64,000 nucleotides of DNA from Achatina immaculata (taxonomy: Eukaryota > Mollusca > Gastropoda > Stylommatophora > Achatinidae): assembly GCA_009760885.1 (NCBI GenBank), contig CM019719.1, forward strand, positions 33,213,584 through 33,277,583, in the 5' to 3' direction. Below, piece by piece: positions 1-30,560 of the stretch. The translations under genes and the position numbers were made by a program. The notes under the pieces are model-generated. The model saw only the letters and a list, made by a program, of their open reading frames with translations. It made no database searches and was not told the origin of the DNA. Position 1 is the first letter of the stretch; the number at the start of each line of letters is the position of its first letter.

Positions 1-87
1 TGCTTGAGGATGCACCATTAAAAAAAAAACACTAAGAAAGTGCCTTCAAGTGTAATAAACATTTTTTTTAACTGTTCCAGTGTAAGG

Positions 88-345
88 TCATCTTACATCC
101 TTCCCGTGCTGTTAAACGTCACATAAGGCTCGCATAGTTCTTTGCCAAGTTTTCCTGTTCTCAGCGAGTCTTTCAACTTCATCAAGGGATGTTATGACCA
201 CTAAACGGGCTTCTCTTAACAATGAGTTTCACGTGGTCAACCTCTTTTTCTTTGGCCTGTTGTGATCCACTTGATGGCTTGTTTTGGTATTCTCTGATTT
301 TTTCTTCTCATCACATGGCCTACATATGTGGAAGGTCAGCACAAA
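88..345 (-). mobile_element. LINE-A 3' end fragment
   Basis: The reverse complement reads the end of the LINE-A reverse transcriptase ORF and its 3' tail: the KRRW..VGHVMRR-type motif, the GRPR-type motif, then the tail GTTTAACAGCACGGGAAGG followed by ATGTAAGATG. The same 3' end occurs in plus orientation near 1,650, 14,620, 19,260, 27,940 and 50,620. It is 5'-truncated and frame-broken, and lies inside the large downstream intron of the hnRNP U-like gene. Confidence 0.8.
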
Positions 346-735
346 AGAAATGCCTGTAGACCCTTTTCTGATGACGTCAACATCGAATATTCCAGGAATC
401 TGTTTTTTCAGAGGTTTCTAATAACTAATGAAAACTGCATGGGCAAATGACTTTCAAATGCAGCTAGGAAAGAAATATGAATGGGACTTCCTATTATATG
501 AAGAGTCTTGAGCTGTGTCTTCAGTAGTGACATGCATAACATCATCGTCCTGTTTTGCTTATCCTCTGACTGATGCTGTAACTGACCCAAAACTATGTTC
601 ATTTTCACATGTTAAAATCTAGTGTCATTTATTTGTTCTACCATTAAAATTTATTAATAAAGACAACAAAATGAAATTATGAACCATGGATTCTAAAGTA
701 CCAAGTCAGCATTCCAATTAAAGTGTAGTACAGTA

Positions 736-1690
736 AAAGGAATGAGCGAATAGTTTCAGACTGAAACAGGAGTGAAACAAGGACGTATATTATCTCCACT
801 GCTTTTTGGAATTGCCATAGACTTTATAATGAAAAGATGCTGTACAGGTAAAACCGGCACTGACTGGGTACATGGGACCCAAATAGAAGATCTTGATTTT
901 GCAGATGACATAACTCTTATCAATGACAATGTGAAATCAATGCAGGAAAAAAGAGATTCCCTGTCTTCCTTGGCTAGCAAAACAGGTCTTGAAATTAACA
1001 AAGACAAAACAAAAATAATGAAACTTCTCATTAATCAAGAAGAAAAAATATACATAGAAAGAACAGTTGATGAAGTAAACCAATTTGCATATCTTGGCAG
1101 CTACATAGACCAGGATGGTGACACCAGGAAAGAATTAGAATTGCAAAAACAGCATTGTCCTTAAAAAATCTTCAACATATGGAGTTCAAAAGCTATAAGC
1201 ACAAAAAAACCAAGTTAAGATTATTCAATTCAAATGTGATATTCACCCTCATTTATGCATGTGAAAGCTGGAAATCAACTAAAGAAACAGACAAGAAATT
1301 TGACTCTTTTGAAGACAAATGCCTAAGGAAAATAGTATAAAGTGGAACAAATTCAAGAACAATGTAGAGATAAGACAGATGAGCAAACAACAACCTGTCT
1401 CATGGGTGATCAGAAAAAGAAGATGGACATATGTAGGCCATGTGATGAGAAGAGACAATCGGAGAATACCAAAAAAAGCTATCAAATGGAGCTTACAACA
1501 GGCCGAAGAAAAAGAGGTCGACCACGTAAAACTCTAAAGAGGACATTTTAAGAGAAGCAGTTTAGTGGTCATAATATCCCGATGAAGTTGAAAGACTCAC
1601 CGAGAACAGGAAAACTTGGCAAACAACTATGCGAGCCCTATGTGACGTTTAACGGCACGGAAGGATGTAAGATGTAAGACGGTACTTTTA
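736..1690 (+). mobile_element. LINE-A, 5'-truncated reverse transcriptase copy (pseudogenic)
   Basis: Translation shows the RT palm and thumb: TGVKQGRILSPLLF, then the catalytic box as DFADDITL at about 895-920, then FAYLGSYIDQDGDTRKE, LIYACESW and KRRWTYVGHVMRR, spread over several frames because of indels and a stop near 1,340. The 3' end carries the family tail (GTTTAACGGCACGG, then ATGTAAG repeats). The layout is that of non-LTR elements annotated as craniofacial development protein 2-like (RTE-like); the clade is an inference. It is a dead copy. Confidence 0.88.
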
Positions 1691-2421
1691 AGATATCTGA
1701 ACATTTAATCAGCTAACCTATAAATATTTAAATATTTCACAAACAGCTTATAACTGTTCACTTTGTAAACCCTTTTCTTTCAAACACTCCTAATGTCAAG
1801 TGCAAAAATTAATATTTTTAACACAAGTATTAACTGTTTTTTGTGAAGTGAGTTTCCATTACAAATAGGGACCTCACTGTGCCAAGTGACCTCACTTGAT
1901 GCTAAAGTTGAATTAACAGTAGATCTTGCATGATGATGTCTCAAGTGTGACTTACTTCACTCATCATTCAGGGTAATGGCCTATACTAGCACAAATTTGC
2001 ACAAAAATAAACAAAATAAATAATTAAATGGTGGCTGGAGAAGGAAATAATATCACAATATAAACAGAAAATGTTAAAAGAGTCAAGTACTATCTCAATC
2101 AATGATGTGCATAATATACAGACCAACTGAAATGTGATCACTGTGTAGGAGAAATGGGAATTATGTGTGAAGAAGTGTGCGGTGTGTGTGGATCTATGGT
2201 CAAAGTGCAGAAAATGAAACCATTACTAAGATAATTGTAGCAAATTATACTAATGACTCATTTATACTTTGCCAGAGCCATAAACATGCAATTAGAACAA
2301 AATGAAGAGAACATGTTTGAATTGATGTAAGTTATGTTGGCATGCATAGATCTGATGACCTCTCTCCTGACTTGAAAAGGTATACTGTAAATCATAAACT
2401 ACTTATATAAGCAAAATTTAA

Positions 2422-2452
<31 letters not shown>

Positions 2453-5318
2453 CAAAAAGAAGAGAATTAAAAAAAAAAAAAAAAGATACAAACATCTGTA
2501 ATACTCTCTTCTCCAAGCACCCAGTAACTAATAACAAATTCTGAAACCCATCCTTCTGATTTTGAAACAATGAAAGAATGCTTAACTAAAATAATAACAA
2601 ATAAAATCATAACTAAAGCAAGCAAGCAGCAGACATTTAAAAAAAAAAAAAATTCTGATAGGAGATAAATGCTCATTGGTGTACAGCTATGTGGGAAGAT
2701 TATAAACTGGAATTTTTTTTTTTAATCACAAATGAAAAGTATGATGATTTTAAAAAAAAAATTACTGAAAAAAAAAAAAGCTGAGCAGACTGCGTTAGTG
2801 ACTGCAATAACATCAGCACTGGTGAACTAAAGCTGGCAAAGATCTTATCCAAGCCCCTTAATAGGTCTTATCCATTCTTAAATAACAGTTTCTTGTCATC
2901 CTGCAACCTGGACATACGGCCTGGGAGACACATGCTTCTTATGACAGTGTCACCTGCTATCAGGTCTTCTTCACTGCCCTGCCCTAGGTAAAGGAAACAG
3001 CACATTCCTGCTAAGACTTGTCATCACCTTCATCATGCCATCAGCTGTCACAATCATAGCTACAAGATTATACAAAAGCAACTTTACAAAAAAAAAAACA
3101 AACAAAAAAAAAAAAAACAGCATAAGCTCAATAAGCAAACACATCTATTTCATTCTGATGCCTCCAAAGACTTTTGTAACTGGCCTTCAATATCTTTACA
3201 TTTTATTTCTTGCCTAAGTTTGTAACAAACAGGGATCCACACACTGTGGACTGGTGACTAACCAGAAACAGATATATGCACAGTGCTAAAAAACTAGAAA
3301 CATTTAGTCTAAATGAACTTGGAACATATGAGGACTCTGGTGTTTCCTGGTCACAACCAGTATATGATTCCTCACAAGAGTCACAAGCTGTGGGGATAAA
3401 CTACTTTTAAACAAAAAAGTAAATTAAAAAATAATTAATTCAAACTACTAAGTATTTTTAACTGCCTGCTCTAAAACTGTTTTCTACTTATCTGTTGATA
3501 CACTTTAGCTTATGAAGTACGTATGTGGGAAATATGGGGAATAATGAGAATCACACCGTATATATTTTACCAGATATTCATTCAGTTTTTTTTAACACTA
3601 TCTGTGCAATAAACCAAATATAACAGTATTAAGATAACAGGAAAATGAAGAAAACAATTAGTATTTGCTTTAAAGTAATGTTTAAAAAATATTGAAAAAA
3701 AAAAAATAAAAAGTGTTAAGCTTTTGTTACTCAGACTGTACAACTAATCCACACAAAACTGTGTCTTCAATGTCATCTCAAGCCTTCCCAGGCATATAAA
3801 TGTAATTCTCAACATCTGTTATAAACCACAGGTCAAAAAATGCTTGCAATCAAAATATTAGTCAAACTAACAACACACTTATGTACCAAAGAAATAACAA
3901 ATAAAAGACAACAGATAACATATTCTTGAACAAATATTTCAACTGCTACTGCTGAACAAATATCATACATTTAAACCAAATTCTTTCCCACTGACACAAG
4001 TGCATGAGAACAGACATGCTTGATCTTTGACAATAAGAACTAATGCTGCATTCTGACCCTGCTGGTTTATTTTACAAATCTTTACAAAAGAGATAAAGCA
4101 TTGAGAAATGTTATAATTTAGAGATAAATGGCCCGAAGTTCAGCCATTAATAGATCCAAACTAACAATTCACAAACCATTCACCCATGCTGATTAAAAAA
4201 AAAAAAAACCTATTATGTTGGTCCTCATAATAATGACCAATCTTTCATCTAAGCAGTTAAAAAAAAACAAAAAAAAGAACATTTAAACATGGGAATAAAT
4301 ATTCAAATTTGGTACCAGAACAACCTAAATCAATACACCAGGTTATTCTATTCATAAATAACTCAAGTTTATAAACAATTCAAGTTCAACCAAACAAACA
4401 GCTTCTAAATACATGTATGTATCAGAACTGTATCTCTGAAATGCTAAACAAAACAAAGCTGATACAAAAGAAATTATAGATGAACATCCTGTGCATGAAA
4501 TGACATGTTTTACCATTAACTCTAAATACCACTTATGAGGTATATACAACGTCTTTTCAGAAAGGTATGCAAGCTGGAATTGTTGTCTGTATACCATCAC
4601 ACTAAAATTTCACCACCAGTTGCTGTGTTATATAAACAGATAAGTTTAGACTTAAAGGCATATATTCAGAAGATATTACTTGTTACAGAGAATAAATGTA
4701 TTGCTCTTTAGAGTTCTGCTTTCAAACTAAAGCAATAAACAGAGCAGAAATGTTTCAATCTGACTCTATTTAACAAACAAAAAAAATGTACATGCATTCT
4801 ATAAAACTTCATTTTAAACAGTCAAAATTTTAAACACAGATAATAATTTTTTTTCCTGTCACAATGAACCACTACAGAAATTAATTTTGCTTATTTCCCT
4901 CCTGCTTAAAGTATATGTAACGTATACAGACATTACTATGACAGTAAATGACTAACAAATGTATGTCAACAGGAAGTACTTTGCAAAGTTGAATACTTAT
5001 ACACTAATTATTGCGTGTTATTCAATTCATCAATACTGTAACTTAAAAAGCAAGCTCCTTTAGGCAATTAATCCATTCCATCAGCTTAAATACTCATATA
5101 TAATTAATAAGTTCTCCTTGGATTTTCACTACAGTCTGCCCATCCATTACTTTTTATAAAGACATCTTTTTTTATTTTCAAACATGACTGCAGATAAGAG
5201 AAGAAAAAAAAAATAGAAAGCTGAAAGCAAATTATGGTTAAGACACCAACTCTGTTACTGACAACAAATGAAACCAGAAGTACCGAGAGAAAGGTGGTTG
5301 TAACTTGGGATACCTTAC
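1691..5318. other. AT-rich intron of the hnRNP U-like gene, no coding exon recognised
   Basis: On the minus strand this follows the splice donor after the SPRY exon. It contains many A-tracts, an (aaaac)n tract at about 2,420-2,456, and no ORF resembling the rest of an hnRNP U-like protein. I looked on the minus strand for the expected NFGQ-type end of SPRY and did not find it, so the next exon probably lies left of the window. If the donor were not used, the frame would stop at once (TGC AGG TAA). Confidence 0.6.
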
Positions 5319-5568
5319 CTGCAGTTCTTTGACAGGATGTGTGGGAACAGTGCCATCTCCTTGCTGCCAACTGGGAACCCGTGAAGTGGTGCCGCAACTC
5401 CATACCAGGTGCCGTTCTTCATGAACGATATGGAGGCTGGGCGAGAGTCCAGGTCAAGCATGGCCCCAATCACATCACCTTCCTCAAAACGAACCCCATA
5501 GTCAGAGAAACGATTATTTGTGGAGAACTTGCCAGTTCCACCATAACCAAATGACCATGGCTCTTCAC
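5319..5568 (-). CDS. HNRNPUL1: hnRNP U-like exon 6: core SPRY
   Basis: The acceptor is TTGTTGACAG|GTGAAGAG and the donor CTGCAG|GTAAGG. Its 250 nt encode EEPWSFGYGGTGK, NNRFSDYGVRFEEGDVIG, LDLDSRPASISFMKNGTWYG and MALFPHILSKNC. It ends just before the family's final SPRY strand, so at least one further exon is expected to the left. Confidence 0.93.
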
Positions 5569-8500
5569 CTGTCAACAAAAAACACAAGTAACTTTCTCAC
5601 TGTCTGTAGCCTGTCAATCCCACTTCTATACAATATTACTGAAAAAAAAGGACAAGTTCATGAATGTGGCTTCATTATTACATTACACATCCATGATAAG
5701 AATATAACACAATACTATCATTTTTAAAAAAAAAAAAAAGTATTATTTCAGGCAGGTCCATAAGCCCTCTTTTAATTCCAAATGTGAAGGAGGATTTCAA
5801 TGTGGTACATGTACTCCTTAACACTTGGGAGAACCTTGATAAATGGAAGGGACAGCAGATAAGGCAGAATCCCTGACTTTCAATCTGAGAAGGTGCACTG
5901 ATATTAACTCCATCTTTTCTGCTCACCAACTTCTAGGGAATGTCAGAAATTACTCTCTAAGGCTTAGAGATCTGTGTGTGAAATATTCAGTATATACACA
6001 TAACGACAGAAAAGCTTCTATGTAGTACAAGCTTTGAGAAAGTTGGGTCATTAGCAACACAATAAACTAGAAGAAGTCAGATCACTATCAGAGAAAGCTG
6101 TTAATTAAATAATCTAGAGAAAACTGGATTAACATTTAAATAACTCAGAAAAGGTCAGGTCATTAACAATTAAATAATCTACAGAGCTAGGTAATCCAGA
6201 GAAAGCTGGGTCATTAACAACAAACTTGAGAAAGTCAGATCATTAACAAATAAACTAGAGAAAGCCAAGAGTTAAATAATCTAGAGAAAGCCAAAAGTTA
6301 AATAAGCTAGGAAAAGCCAAGAGTTAAATAAACCTGAGAAAGCCAAGAATTAAATAAGCTAGAGAAAGTCAAGAATTAAATAAAGTAGAGAAAGCCTAGA
6401 GTTAAATAAACTAGAGAAAGCCAAGAGTTAAATAATCTAGAGAAAGCCAAGAGTTAATAAACTAGAGACAGCTAAGTCATTGGCAATAAACTAACCTGAG
6501 AAAAATCTAATCTGGCAGAATAATAATAGCTTAGAGAAAGGTAAGATTCTAATAACAAAATAAATGAACCAGACAATCCAATATGGACATATTAGACCAT
6601 GATTCATGAAATGATAAAAATCAAAACATTAAATGGAGTTACTAGTTACTCATTTCTAGCAGAAGATAAAAGTTATCAAGTGCAAGTTTCCACGCAGTAA
6701 AAATTAAAAAATATATAACAGTATCATTTATAACAAGAATATATGAAGTTCCCCCCCCCTCTCCATACCCTCCTGGTGCAACAACACTCAAACAGCACAA
6801 GAGACCATCTCAATAAATATGCTAATCAACAACAGTTAACTATCAACTACAAACTAACACACCTAACTGGAAGGAAGAGCTGTCAATTGACCATCCAACT
6901 CGTATGATATGAGGGTCAGTTTCCTGATGGTCATCACCAAAGTCTGCTGGCAAGTGCTCTACAACATGAACTTCAAAGAAAGCCTGCAACACAGACAAGC
7001 AATCTGTATTAAGGAAACATTTAAAACTATTTTCACTACCGATCCACTACATACATTTCAACTTAACATTATGTATTTATTGTTTCACATGACACAAGCT
7101 AAAAATTAACACATAATTCGTGAAAAGAAACTTTACAAAACGTGTATTCGGTCTGTTTTATTAAAATTTACCTTTCCTCGACACACACCATATGTAGCTC
7201 TCACTCCTGCCCAAGTGAAACAAAATCCAGATGGATTGTTAAGCACTGCTCCACCGTACCTGGTTGAAACAAACAGAACCTATAACAATGCAGGTAACTG
7301 TAAATATAATGAAAATTTATAATTCTGATGGTATGAGCAAAGAAATAGGAAAAACACCAAAAAAAAAAAGAAATCAAGAAAAAAACTATATAACTGTATA
7401 TAAAAACTGGAAAGAGCAGACAAATAATGCCCTGAATGCTCAAACAAACAATACAGACAGGATGGGACAGTAAGCATGATAACATAAACCTTTTAGCGAA
7501 CTTCAAAACTGAGGAGAGGCAAGATGATGAGCGAAATAACTGGACTTGACTGAAAGTTTGTTTCAGATTTGTTGTTCCCCCACATATGGATGATGATATG
7601 AAAGAAGAAAAGTGCAAAACAGATGAGACAATGAGAATATTGTTCTATATTACCACTATTAACCATCATCAAGTGTTAAGCTTGTATGGCATGAATGACC
7701 ACGCTTCTCCGTAGATCATGCATTTCTGGTGCTTATCTCTTCTTTTCTGATGATTTAGTTATATTATGCTTTGACTGTCCAATATCTTCACTCTTAATCT
7801 TCCTCTGCCCCCTTTTTCACTTTCCTTTTCTGTTATTTTCAAGTGCTCCTCTTTCTCATATGAGATATTTTTAAGTGTTCTCATATTTTTAAAAGCTTCT
7901 CTTCTCTAAAGAGATATTTTCACAATACTCTTCTCATACAAACAATGTTGATTGTCTTTTTTTTATAAATAAGTTTCAATTACATTCCACTTTTTTTTTT
8001 GTTTTGGACTGACTTTGTCAAACATGCCGCACTATTCATTTCTGCTGCATTAATCTGAGAAATCACATCTCACTTTTGAATACTTTCAGAAATTATATCT
8101 CATTTTCCAGTGATATGTATCTGTAATGATATTACTAATAACAAATCAAGTTTCCCTGTTAAATACACTTTTGAAGGGTAAAAAAAGTAACTTTAAATGA
8201 AGGCCTGTACTCCCCTTTTAAGACAAAATATCAGTGTTCACATACCCATCTGGATCTATGACCAAGTTCAGATCAGAGTTGAAGTGATCCAAGACAACCA
8301 AAGACTCGTCCAAATTGAGTTCCTCCAGATCTAAATCTGGATCAGCCTGCCACCGATTTCCTGCCTGTCTGCCATAGATACTGATTGAGAAAGGAAAAGA
8401 TATCAGCGTTAATGATGTTAATACTTAAGGTTCCTACAGTGGATGGTACACTGCCCCTCCACACCCCCAGGGTTTTGGGAAATTTGGGGTGGGGGTGCGC

Positions 8501-10266
8501 GCAGTGAGAGAAAATGGAGTTGGCAGAGCATATGAACCACCAACTGTGATGTTTGTATGTATGGAATGGAAGGTAGTAGGGACTTGACCCAATGGGCAAG
8601 GGGGCAGCAGCCCAAAAGTTTGGGAATCATTGACTTGTATGTTCTTATGTACAGATCATTAACACAAAAAATGGTAATATTTCATCATATCAATATCGAA
8701 TGCTTATACAGAAAAATAACATTAGGTTTAATACTTTAAGGATGCTTATGCCAACAAGCTATCAGGTTTACTGCAGTTCTACTGAATCTGCCTACCACAT
8801 ACTGACAGAACCAGGCCATGAGAGAAGTTTTTTTTTTTAACAAAATGTTTGCCAGCTTCCATAAACATTAACCTGCTTTAATATCATCTTCTAATACAAA
8901 ATACAGCCACTGTTGTACAGGCATTAACTATATTTAAATAGCTTGATACCATATCATGAAAACAACATTTTCTCTCTCTCTTTCGTTAGCACTACAGGCC
9001 TTTAAGTGCCGTGCATAAAACAATGACGTGCATAAAACAGTGACTGCAGTAGAATTTTTCAAAACTGGTACAGTTGTTCTTGTCTTTCATTTTGCATGAA
9101 GTGCTTTCTGAAATACCAGTTTTGTCAATGCAACACTCAGTACTTTACACTTCCCTGTAAAACTGACATTTCATAAACACTCATGGGAATTAAATGCTGA
9201 TGTGAATCCCCCCCCCCCCCCTTATTTGTGGCGAGATTTAAATCTTTACAAAATGCTCACATGCTGAACCAAAGTGAAAACTGGTTGCTTCTCCTCCATT
9301 CAAACCGAGCATCATCAAGCCTAATGGCCTAACTATCCTCCAGACAATTCTGCTGGTTGCTTTTTACTACTTTCTTGATATTATAAACTGGTTATGGTAA
9401 CTGATGACCTCAAAAAGCTGCAGTTTTACTCTTTCTTTAATTGCTAGCTACCAACATCACTGTATAAAATCTGCCTCCATTCATCTGTGTTCCTGGCTTT
9501 CTCCAGCTGTTTACACCACGTTACTAACACTTCCCCTGATGCTGAGATGTTATTCAGCCACCTCATACAGAAAAGATTCCAATGGAGGAAACCATGGAAA
9601 GCTACAGCACATGACCTGTGCTGCAAAACAAACTATAAAAGCACTGAAAGAGAGAGTGGGAGGCAGGAAAGTAACAGAATGAAATTTTCACCTTTTATCA
9701 TCATCCTTCTTTCTGATGTCTTGAACACCAACAATCTGATGAGGGGACTGTGATGCCTGCTGTAAATGTTGTAACTGCTGTAACTGAGGCGATGTATGTT
9801 GTGGAGGCTGTTGCAGCTGCTGCTGCTGTGTGAGCAAGCTCGACGACAGTGTAGATGTTGCTGCAAGGGGAGTCAAAGCTGCATAAGGTGTTGGTATCCC
9901 TGCAGAAAGGGCCTGGTGTAATCCTGGAACACCCCCACTCACAGCAGACACTACAGGTCCTCCAACCCCAGCCATATGGGCTGGAAGTCCTGCTATACTA
10001 ACCATACCCTGATGCCCCATGCTCAGAGCACTCAGGGCTCCTGCTGATGTAACTACTGGAGAAGTAATGACAGGTGCTCCTGCAGCATGGGATGCTGCTG
10101 CGGCCTGGGCGGCTGCCATGTGCTGATGGTGCAGCATTGCTGGCTGAAGGGCACCATGGGGGTGATGGCCTGGCATGCCAGGTGGCAGCTGCATGGCTGC
10201 ACTTGGCATGACCATATACTGCTGAGGAACCATCATGGGCACAAGACCCGCTGGATACTGGTTCAT
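5319..10266 (-). CDS. HNRNPUL1: hnRNP U-like protein (HNRNPUL1-like), 5' part of gene, 389 codons visible
   Basis: Joined minus-strand exons are 10266-9692, 8380-8246, 7259-7172, 6983-6863 and 5568-5319; phases agree at every GT-AG junction. Residues 1-191 are low-complexity, rich in Met, Ala, His, Pro and Gln, with a QQQQLQQPPQ stretch and an acidic/basic end (RKKDDDK). From about residue 220 on there is a B30.2/SPRY domain: LVVLDHFNSDLNL, FTWAGVRATYGV, DPHIIRVGWSIDS, EEPWSFGYGGTGK, VIGAMLDLDSRPASISF and LFPHILSKNC. This order and these motifs match the SPRY domain of vertebrate HNRNPUL1. Members are nuclear RNA-binding proteins of mRNA processing and the DNA-damage response, usually with SAP, SPRY, P-loop kinase-like and RGG regions. 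No SAP domain is visible, and the C-terminal domains are outside the window. Vertebrate HNRNPU and HNRNPUL2 are alternatives. Confidence 0.88.
6040..6490. repeat. Minisatellite, about 26 bp unit, in hnRNP U-like intron 5
   Basis: There are degenerate tandem copies of a unit like ctagagaaagccaagagtta followed by aataa. Left copies have tcattaacaa in place of the aagagttaaa part, and central copies are most homogeneous. No coding potential. Confidence 0.85.
6863..6983 (-). CDS. HNRNPUL1: hnRNP U-like exon 5: SPRY
   Basis: The acceptor is TCTGTGTTGCAG|GCTT and the donor TTAG|GTGTGT. It encodes AFFEVHVVEHLPADF, then TDPHIIRVGWSIDSSSFQLG, aligned with the DPHVVRIGWSLDS...QLG segment specific to UL1-type SPRY domains. 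Confidence 0.92.
7172..7259 (-). CDS. HNRNPUL1: hnRNP U-like exon 4: SPRY
   Basis: The acceptor is GTTTCAACCAG|GTAC and the donor GAAAG|GTAAAT. The 88-nt exon encodes FCFTWAGVRATYGVCRGK, matching the (F/Y)LW(A/S)GxRASYGVxxGK segment of the family. It splices in frame to exon 5, which starts AFFEVHV. Confidence 0.9.
8246..8380 (-). CDS. HNRNPUL1: hnRNP U-like exon 3: acidic linker and start of SPRY
   Basis: The acceptor is TTTCTCAATCAG|TATC and the donor GATGG|GTATGTG. It encodes IYGRQAGNRWQADPDLDLEE followed by the first SPRY strand LVVLDHFNSDLNLVIDPDG, equivalent to the LDxYNCDLHF-type opening of HNRNPU/UL1 SPRY domains. Confidence 0.88.
8431..8640. mobile_element. Possible hAT-like MITE remnant in intron 2 of the hnRNP U-like gene
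   Basis: It begins CAGTGGATGGTACACTGCCC, and the right side ends AAAAGTTTGGGAATCATTG, which reversed is CAATGATTCCCAAACTTTT, a typical hAT-like terminus. The two ends do not form good inverted repeats and I see no clear 8-bp duplication, so it may be truncated. Confidence 0.4.
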
Positions 10267-10361
10267 GTTTCAAATATGTAGCAAACTTCAACAATGAAGT
10301 GCTCAAAAGTCAAAGTTCTTATTTTCCAGAAATTAAGCTCACGATCACCTAACTTCAGTTC
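9692..10361 (-). CDS. HNRNPUL1: hnRNP U-like exon 2: 5' UTR plus low-complexity N-terminus
   Basis: The acceptor is TTTCTCACTGCAG|GAACTGAAG and the donor AAAAG|GTGAAAAT. The stretch 10361-10267 reads into a stop in frame with no ATG, so 10266 is the first usable start of the long frame. The exon encodes 191 residues beginning MNQYPAGLVPMMVP, with about one quarter Ala+Gln and several His and Met clusters. Such sequence is typical of disordered, condensate-prone segments of RNA-binding proteins. Confidence 0.85.
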
Positions 10362-10753
10362 CTGCAGTGAGAAAAACGAGACAAGAAGGGTTACATAGGT
10401 CAAAGACAAATTTCGTGTAACAAGAACATAAATGTTGCACTGCACTACAAGTTCAATAATAAAAACACTTGTTTTAGCGTAGTGTCTTAATAAAGAATTA
10501 CTGACAATAAAAATTATGTTAATCAATTTCACTTACTTATGTTGTTTATCTTGTCATTTGAGTCTAATGGTATCCAGTGCTCTCATGCATTTAGCATTAC
10601 AACTCCATTTGTAATGTTAATAATATCGAATTTTGAAATAATCCTTTCATGCCCTGTTTAATTCACCATATACAATGTTTCTGCCTATTAAAAAACACAT
10701 CTATGCATTTTTTCGAATACAGAAGTGTAATAATAATCATATAGGTTACTTAC

Positions 10754-10860
10754 ATCTGATATTAGATACACGGCACATCACGAAATTAAACAAAACGACC
10801 TGATATATCATTGACTTCTGCATCAAATTGGTCGGCCATCTTGTTTTTCCACGCGTGACT
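10754..10860 (-). other. Putative 5' non-coding exon 1 of hnRNP U-like gene, with uORF
   Basis: On the minus strand a strong donor, CAGAT|GTAAGTAACC, ends this exon at 10754. It can pair with the acceptor TTTCTCACTGCAG before 10361. The exon contains ATGGCCGAC at 10840, with a good Kozak context and a YY1-like CAAGATGGC. This opens only 17 codons (MADQFDAEV...RFV, then TAA), so it looks like an upstream ORF. A weaker donor (ATATCAG|GTCGTT) joined to TATCCAG in exon 2 would put this ATG in frame with the main ORF; that splice lacks a good polypyrimidine tract. The right end (transcription start) is a guess. Confidence 0.5.
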
Positions 10861-11221
10861 TTATCAAACAAATTAATCCAATATGGAACACTATTTTTAT
10901 AGATTACTTTTGCCTCCTAAAGATAAAATTAGACATGTGTCAAGTAGACGGCGGTATGACCCTTTAATACGTACAATTCTGTGATAAACATGAAAATTAA
11001 ATATATCGCCATTTTTAAGATAATTTGTTACACATTTTAAATCTGATCTATCTTTAGTAATTTTCAAACAGAGCCACAATGATTTTTTACCACTATAGTT
11101 GACGAATACTTTGTACTTATCTAAGTAAAATTAGCTAACAGGTTCAAAGTTCACAGAGTGTCTGCTGGCATTATTGTAGCTTTTAGTATAGTTCATTGGT
11201 GAGGCTGAAATAAAATAAGAA
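10841..11221. promoter_or_regulatory. Intergenic region between divergent hnRNP U-like and CRYM genes (candidate bidirectional promoter)
   Basis: The two initiation regions point away from each other with about 380 bp between the uORF ATG (10840, minus) and the CRYM ATG (11222, plus). CAAGATGGC at the left end, read on the minus strand, resembles a YY1 site. No TATA box or CpG-rich core stands out. The promoter role is inferred from the layout only. Confidence 0.5.
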
Positions 11222-29612
<18,391 letters not shown>

Positions 29613-29970
29613 AATGTGTTGTGTTCTCAGCGACAAATGTGCCACTTTTACTCGTCTTATTTAATGAGACACAAGGTGACAGGGTGACTCGAGAAAATAT
29701 GGAGTCACGACGGCATTCATAAGATATGGAAGTCCTGTCAGTGGGAAATGCATGCTATTTTACGTCTGTGTTATTTATCATAGCAACAGACTGGGAGACA
29801 GTGATCATTTCAGCACAAGTTCTGCGTGGAAATTTCAATGCAGAATGCGCATTCTTTTTTTTTTGCTTCTTTGTCTCATTTATTGTACTAAAGTACATAT
29901 ATCTTTATCATTAATCAATGTTTGATTGTAGATGGTGAAGTGCTAAAATAAAGAAGTTTGGGGCAAAAAA
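29613..29970 (+). terminator. CRYM 3' UTR with AATAAA at 29947-29952
   Basis: A canonical poly(A) signal AATAAA occurs about 335 bp downstream of the CRYM stop, in TGCTAAAATAAAGAAG. Cleavage is expected about 10-30 bp later. No other AATAAA lies closer to the stop. Confidence 0.7.
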
Positions 29971-30029
29971 AGATGCAAAACACATAGATAAACACAAGCA
30001 GACAGTAAGAAGATACACTGTCATTGACA

Positions 30030-30560
30030 ACTTATAAGATTGTAAGAAAATATATAATTGATGAATACTTAGAAAACTGTAAGAAAAATATAATTGTTGA
30101 ATACTTACAGGACTAAAAGAAAACATATAATTGTTGAATACTTAAAAGATTGCAAGAAAGCATATTATTGTTGAATACTTAGAAGATTGTAAGACAACAT
30201 ATTATTGTTGAATACTCAGAAGATTGTAAGGCAACATATAATTGTTGAATACTCAGAAGATTGTAAGACAATATAATGTTGAATACTTAGAAGATTGTAC
30301 AACAACATATAATTGTTGAATACTTAGAAGATTGTACGACAACATATTATTGTTGAATACTCAGAAGATTGTAAGACAATATAATGTTGAATACTTAGAA
30401 GATTGTACAACAACATATAATTGTTGAATACTTAGAAGATTGTACGACAACATATTATTGTTGAATACTCAGAAGATTGTAAGACAATATAATGTTGAAT
30501 ACTTAGAAGATTGTACAACAACATATAATTGTTGAATACTTAGAAGATGGTAAAACAACA
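30030..30560. repeat. Minisatellite, about 36-38 bp unit, downstream of CRYM
   Basis: About 14 copies of a unit such as TTAGAAGATTGTAAGACAAC followed by ATATAATTGTTGAATAC. A three-unit higher-order block (AGACAATATAATG / ACAACAACATATAATTG / ACGACAACATATTATTG) recurs three times. Confidence 0.92.
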
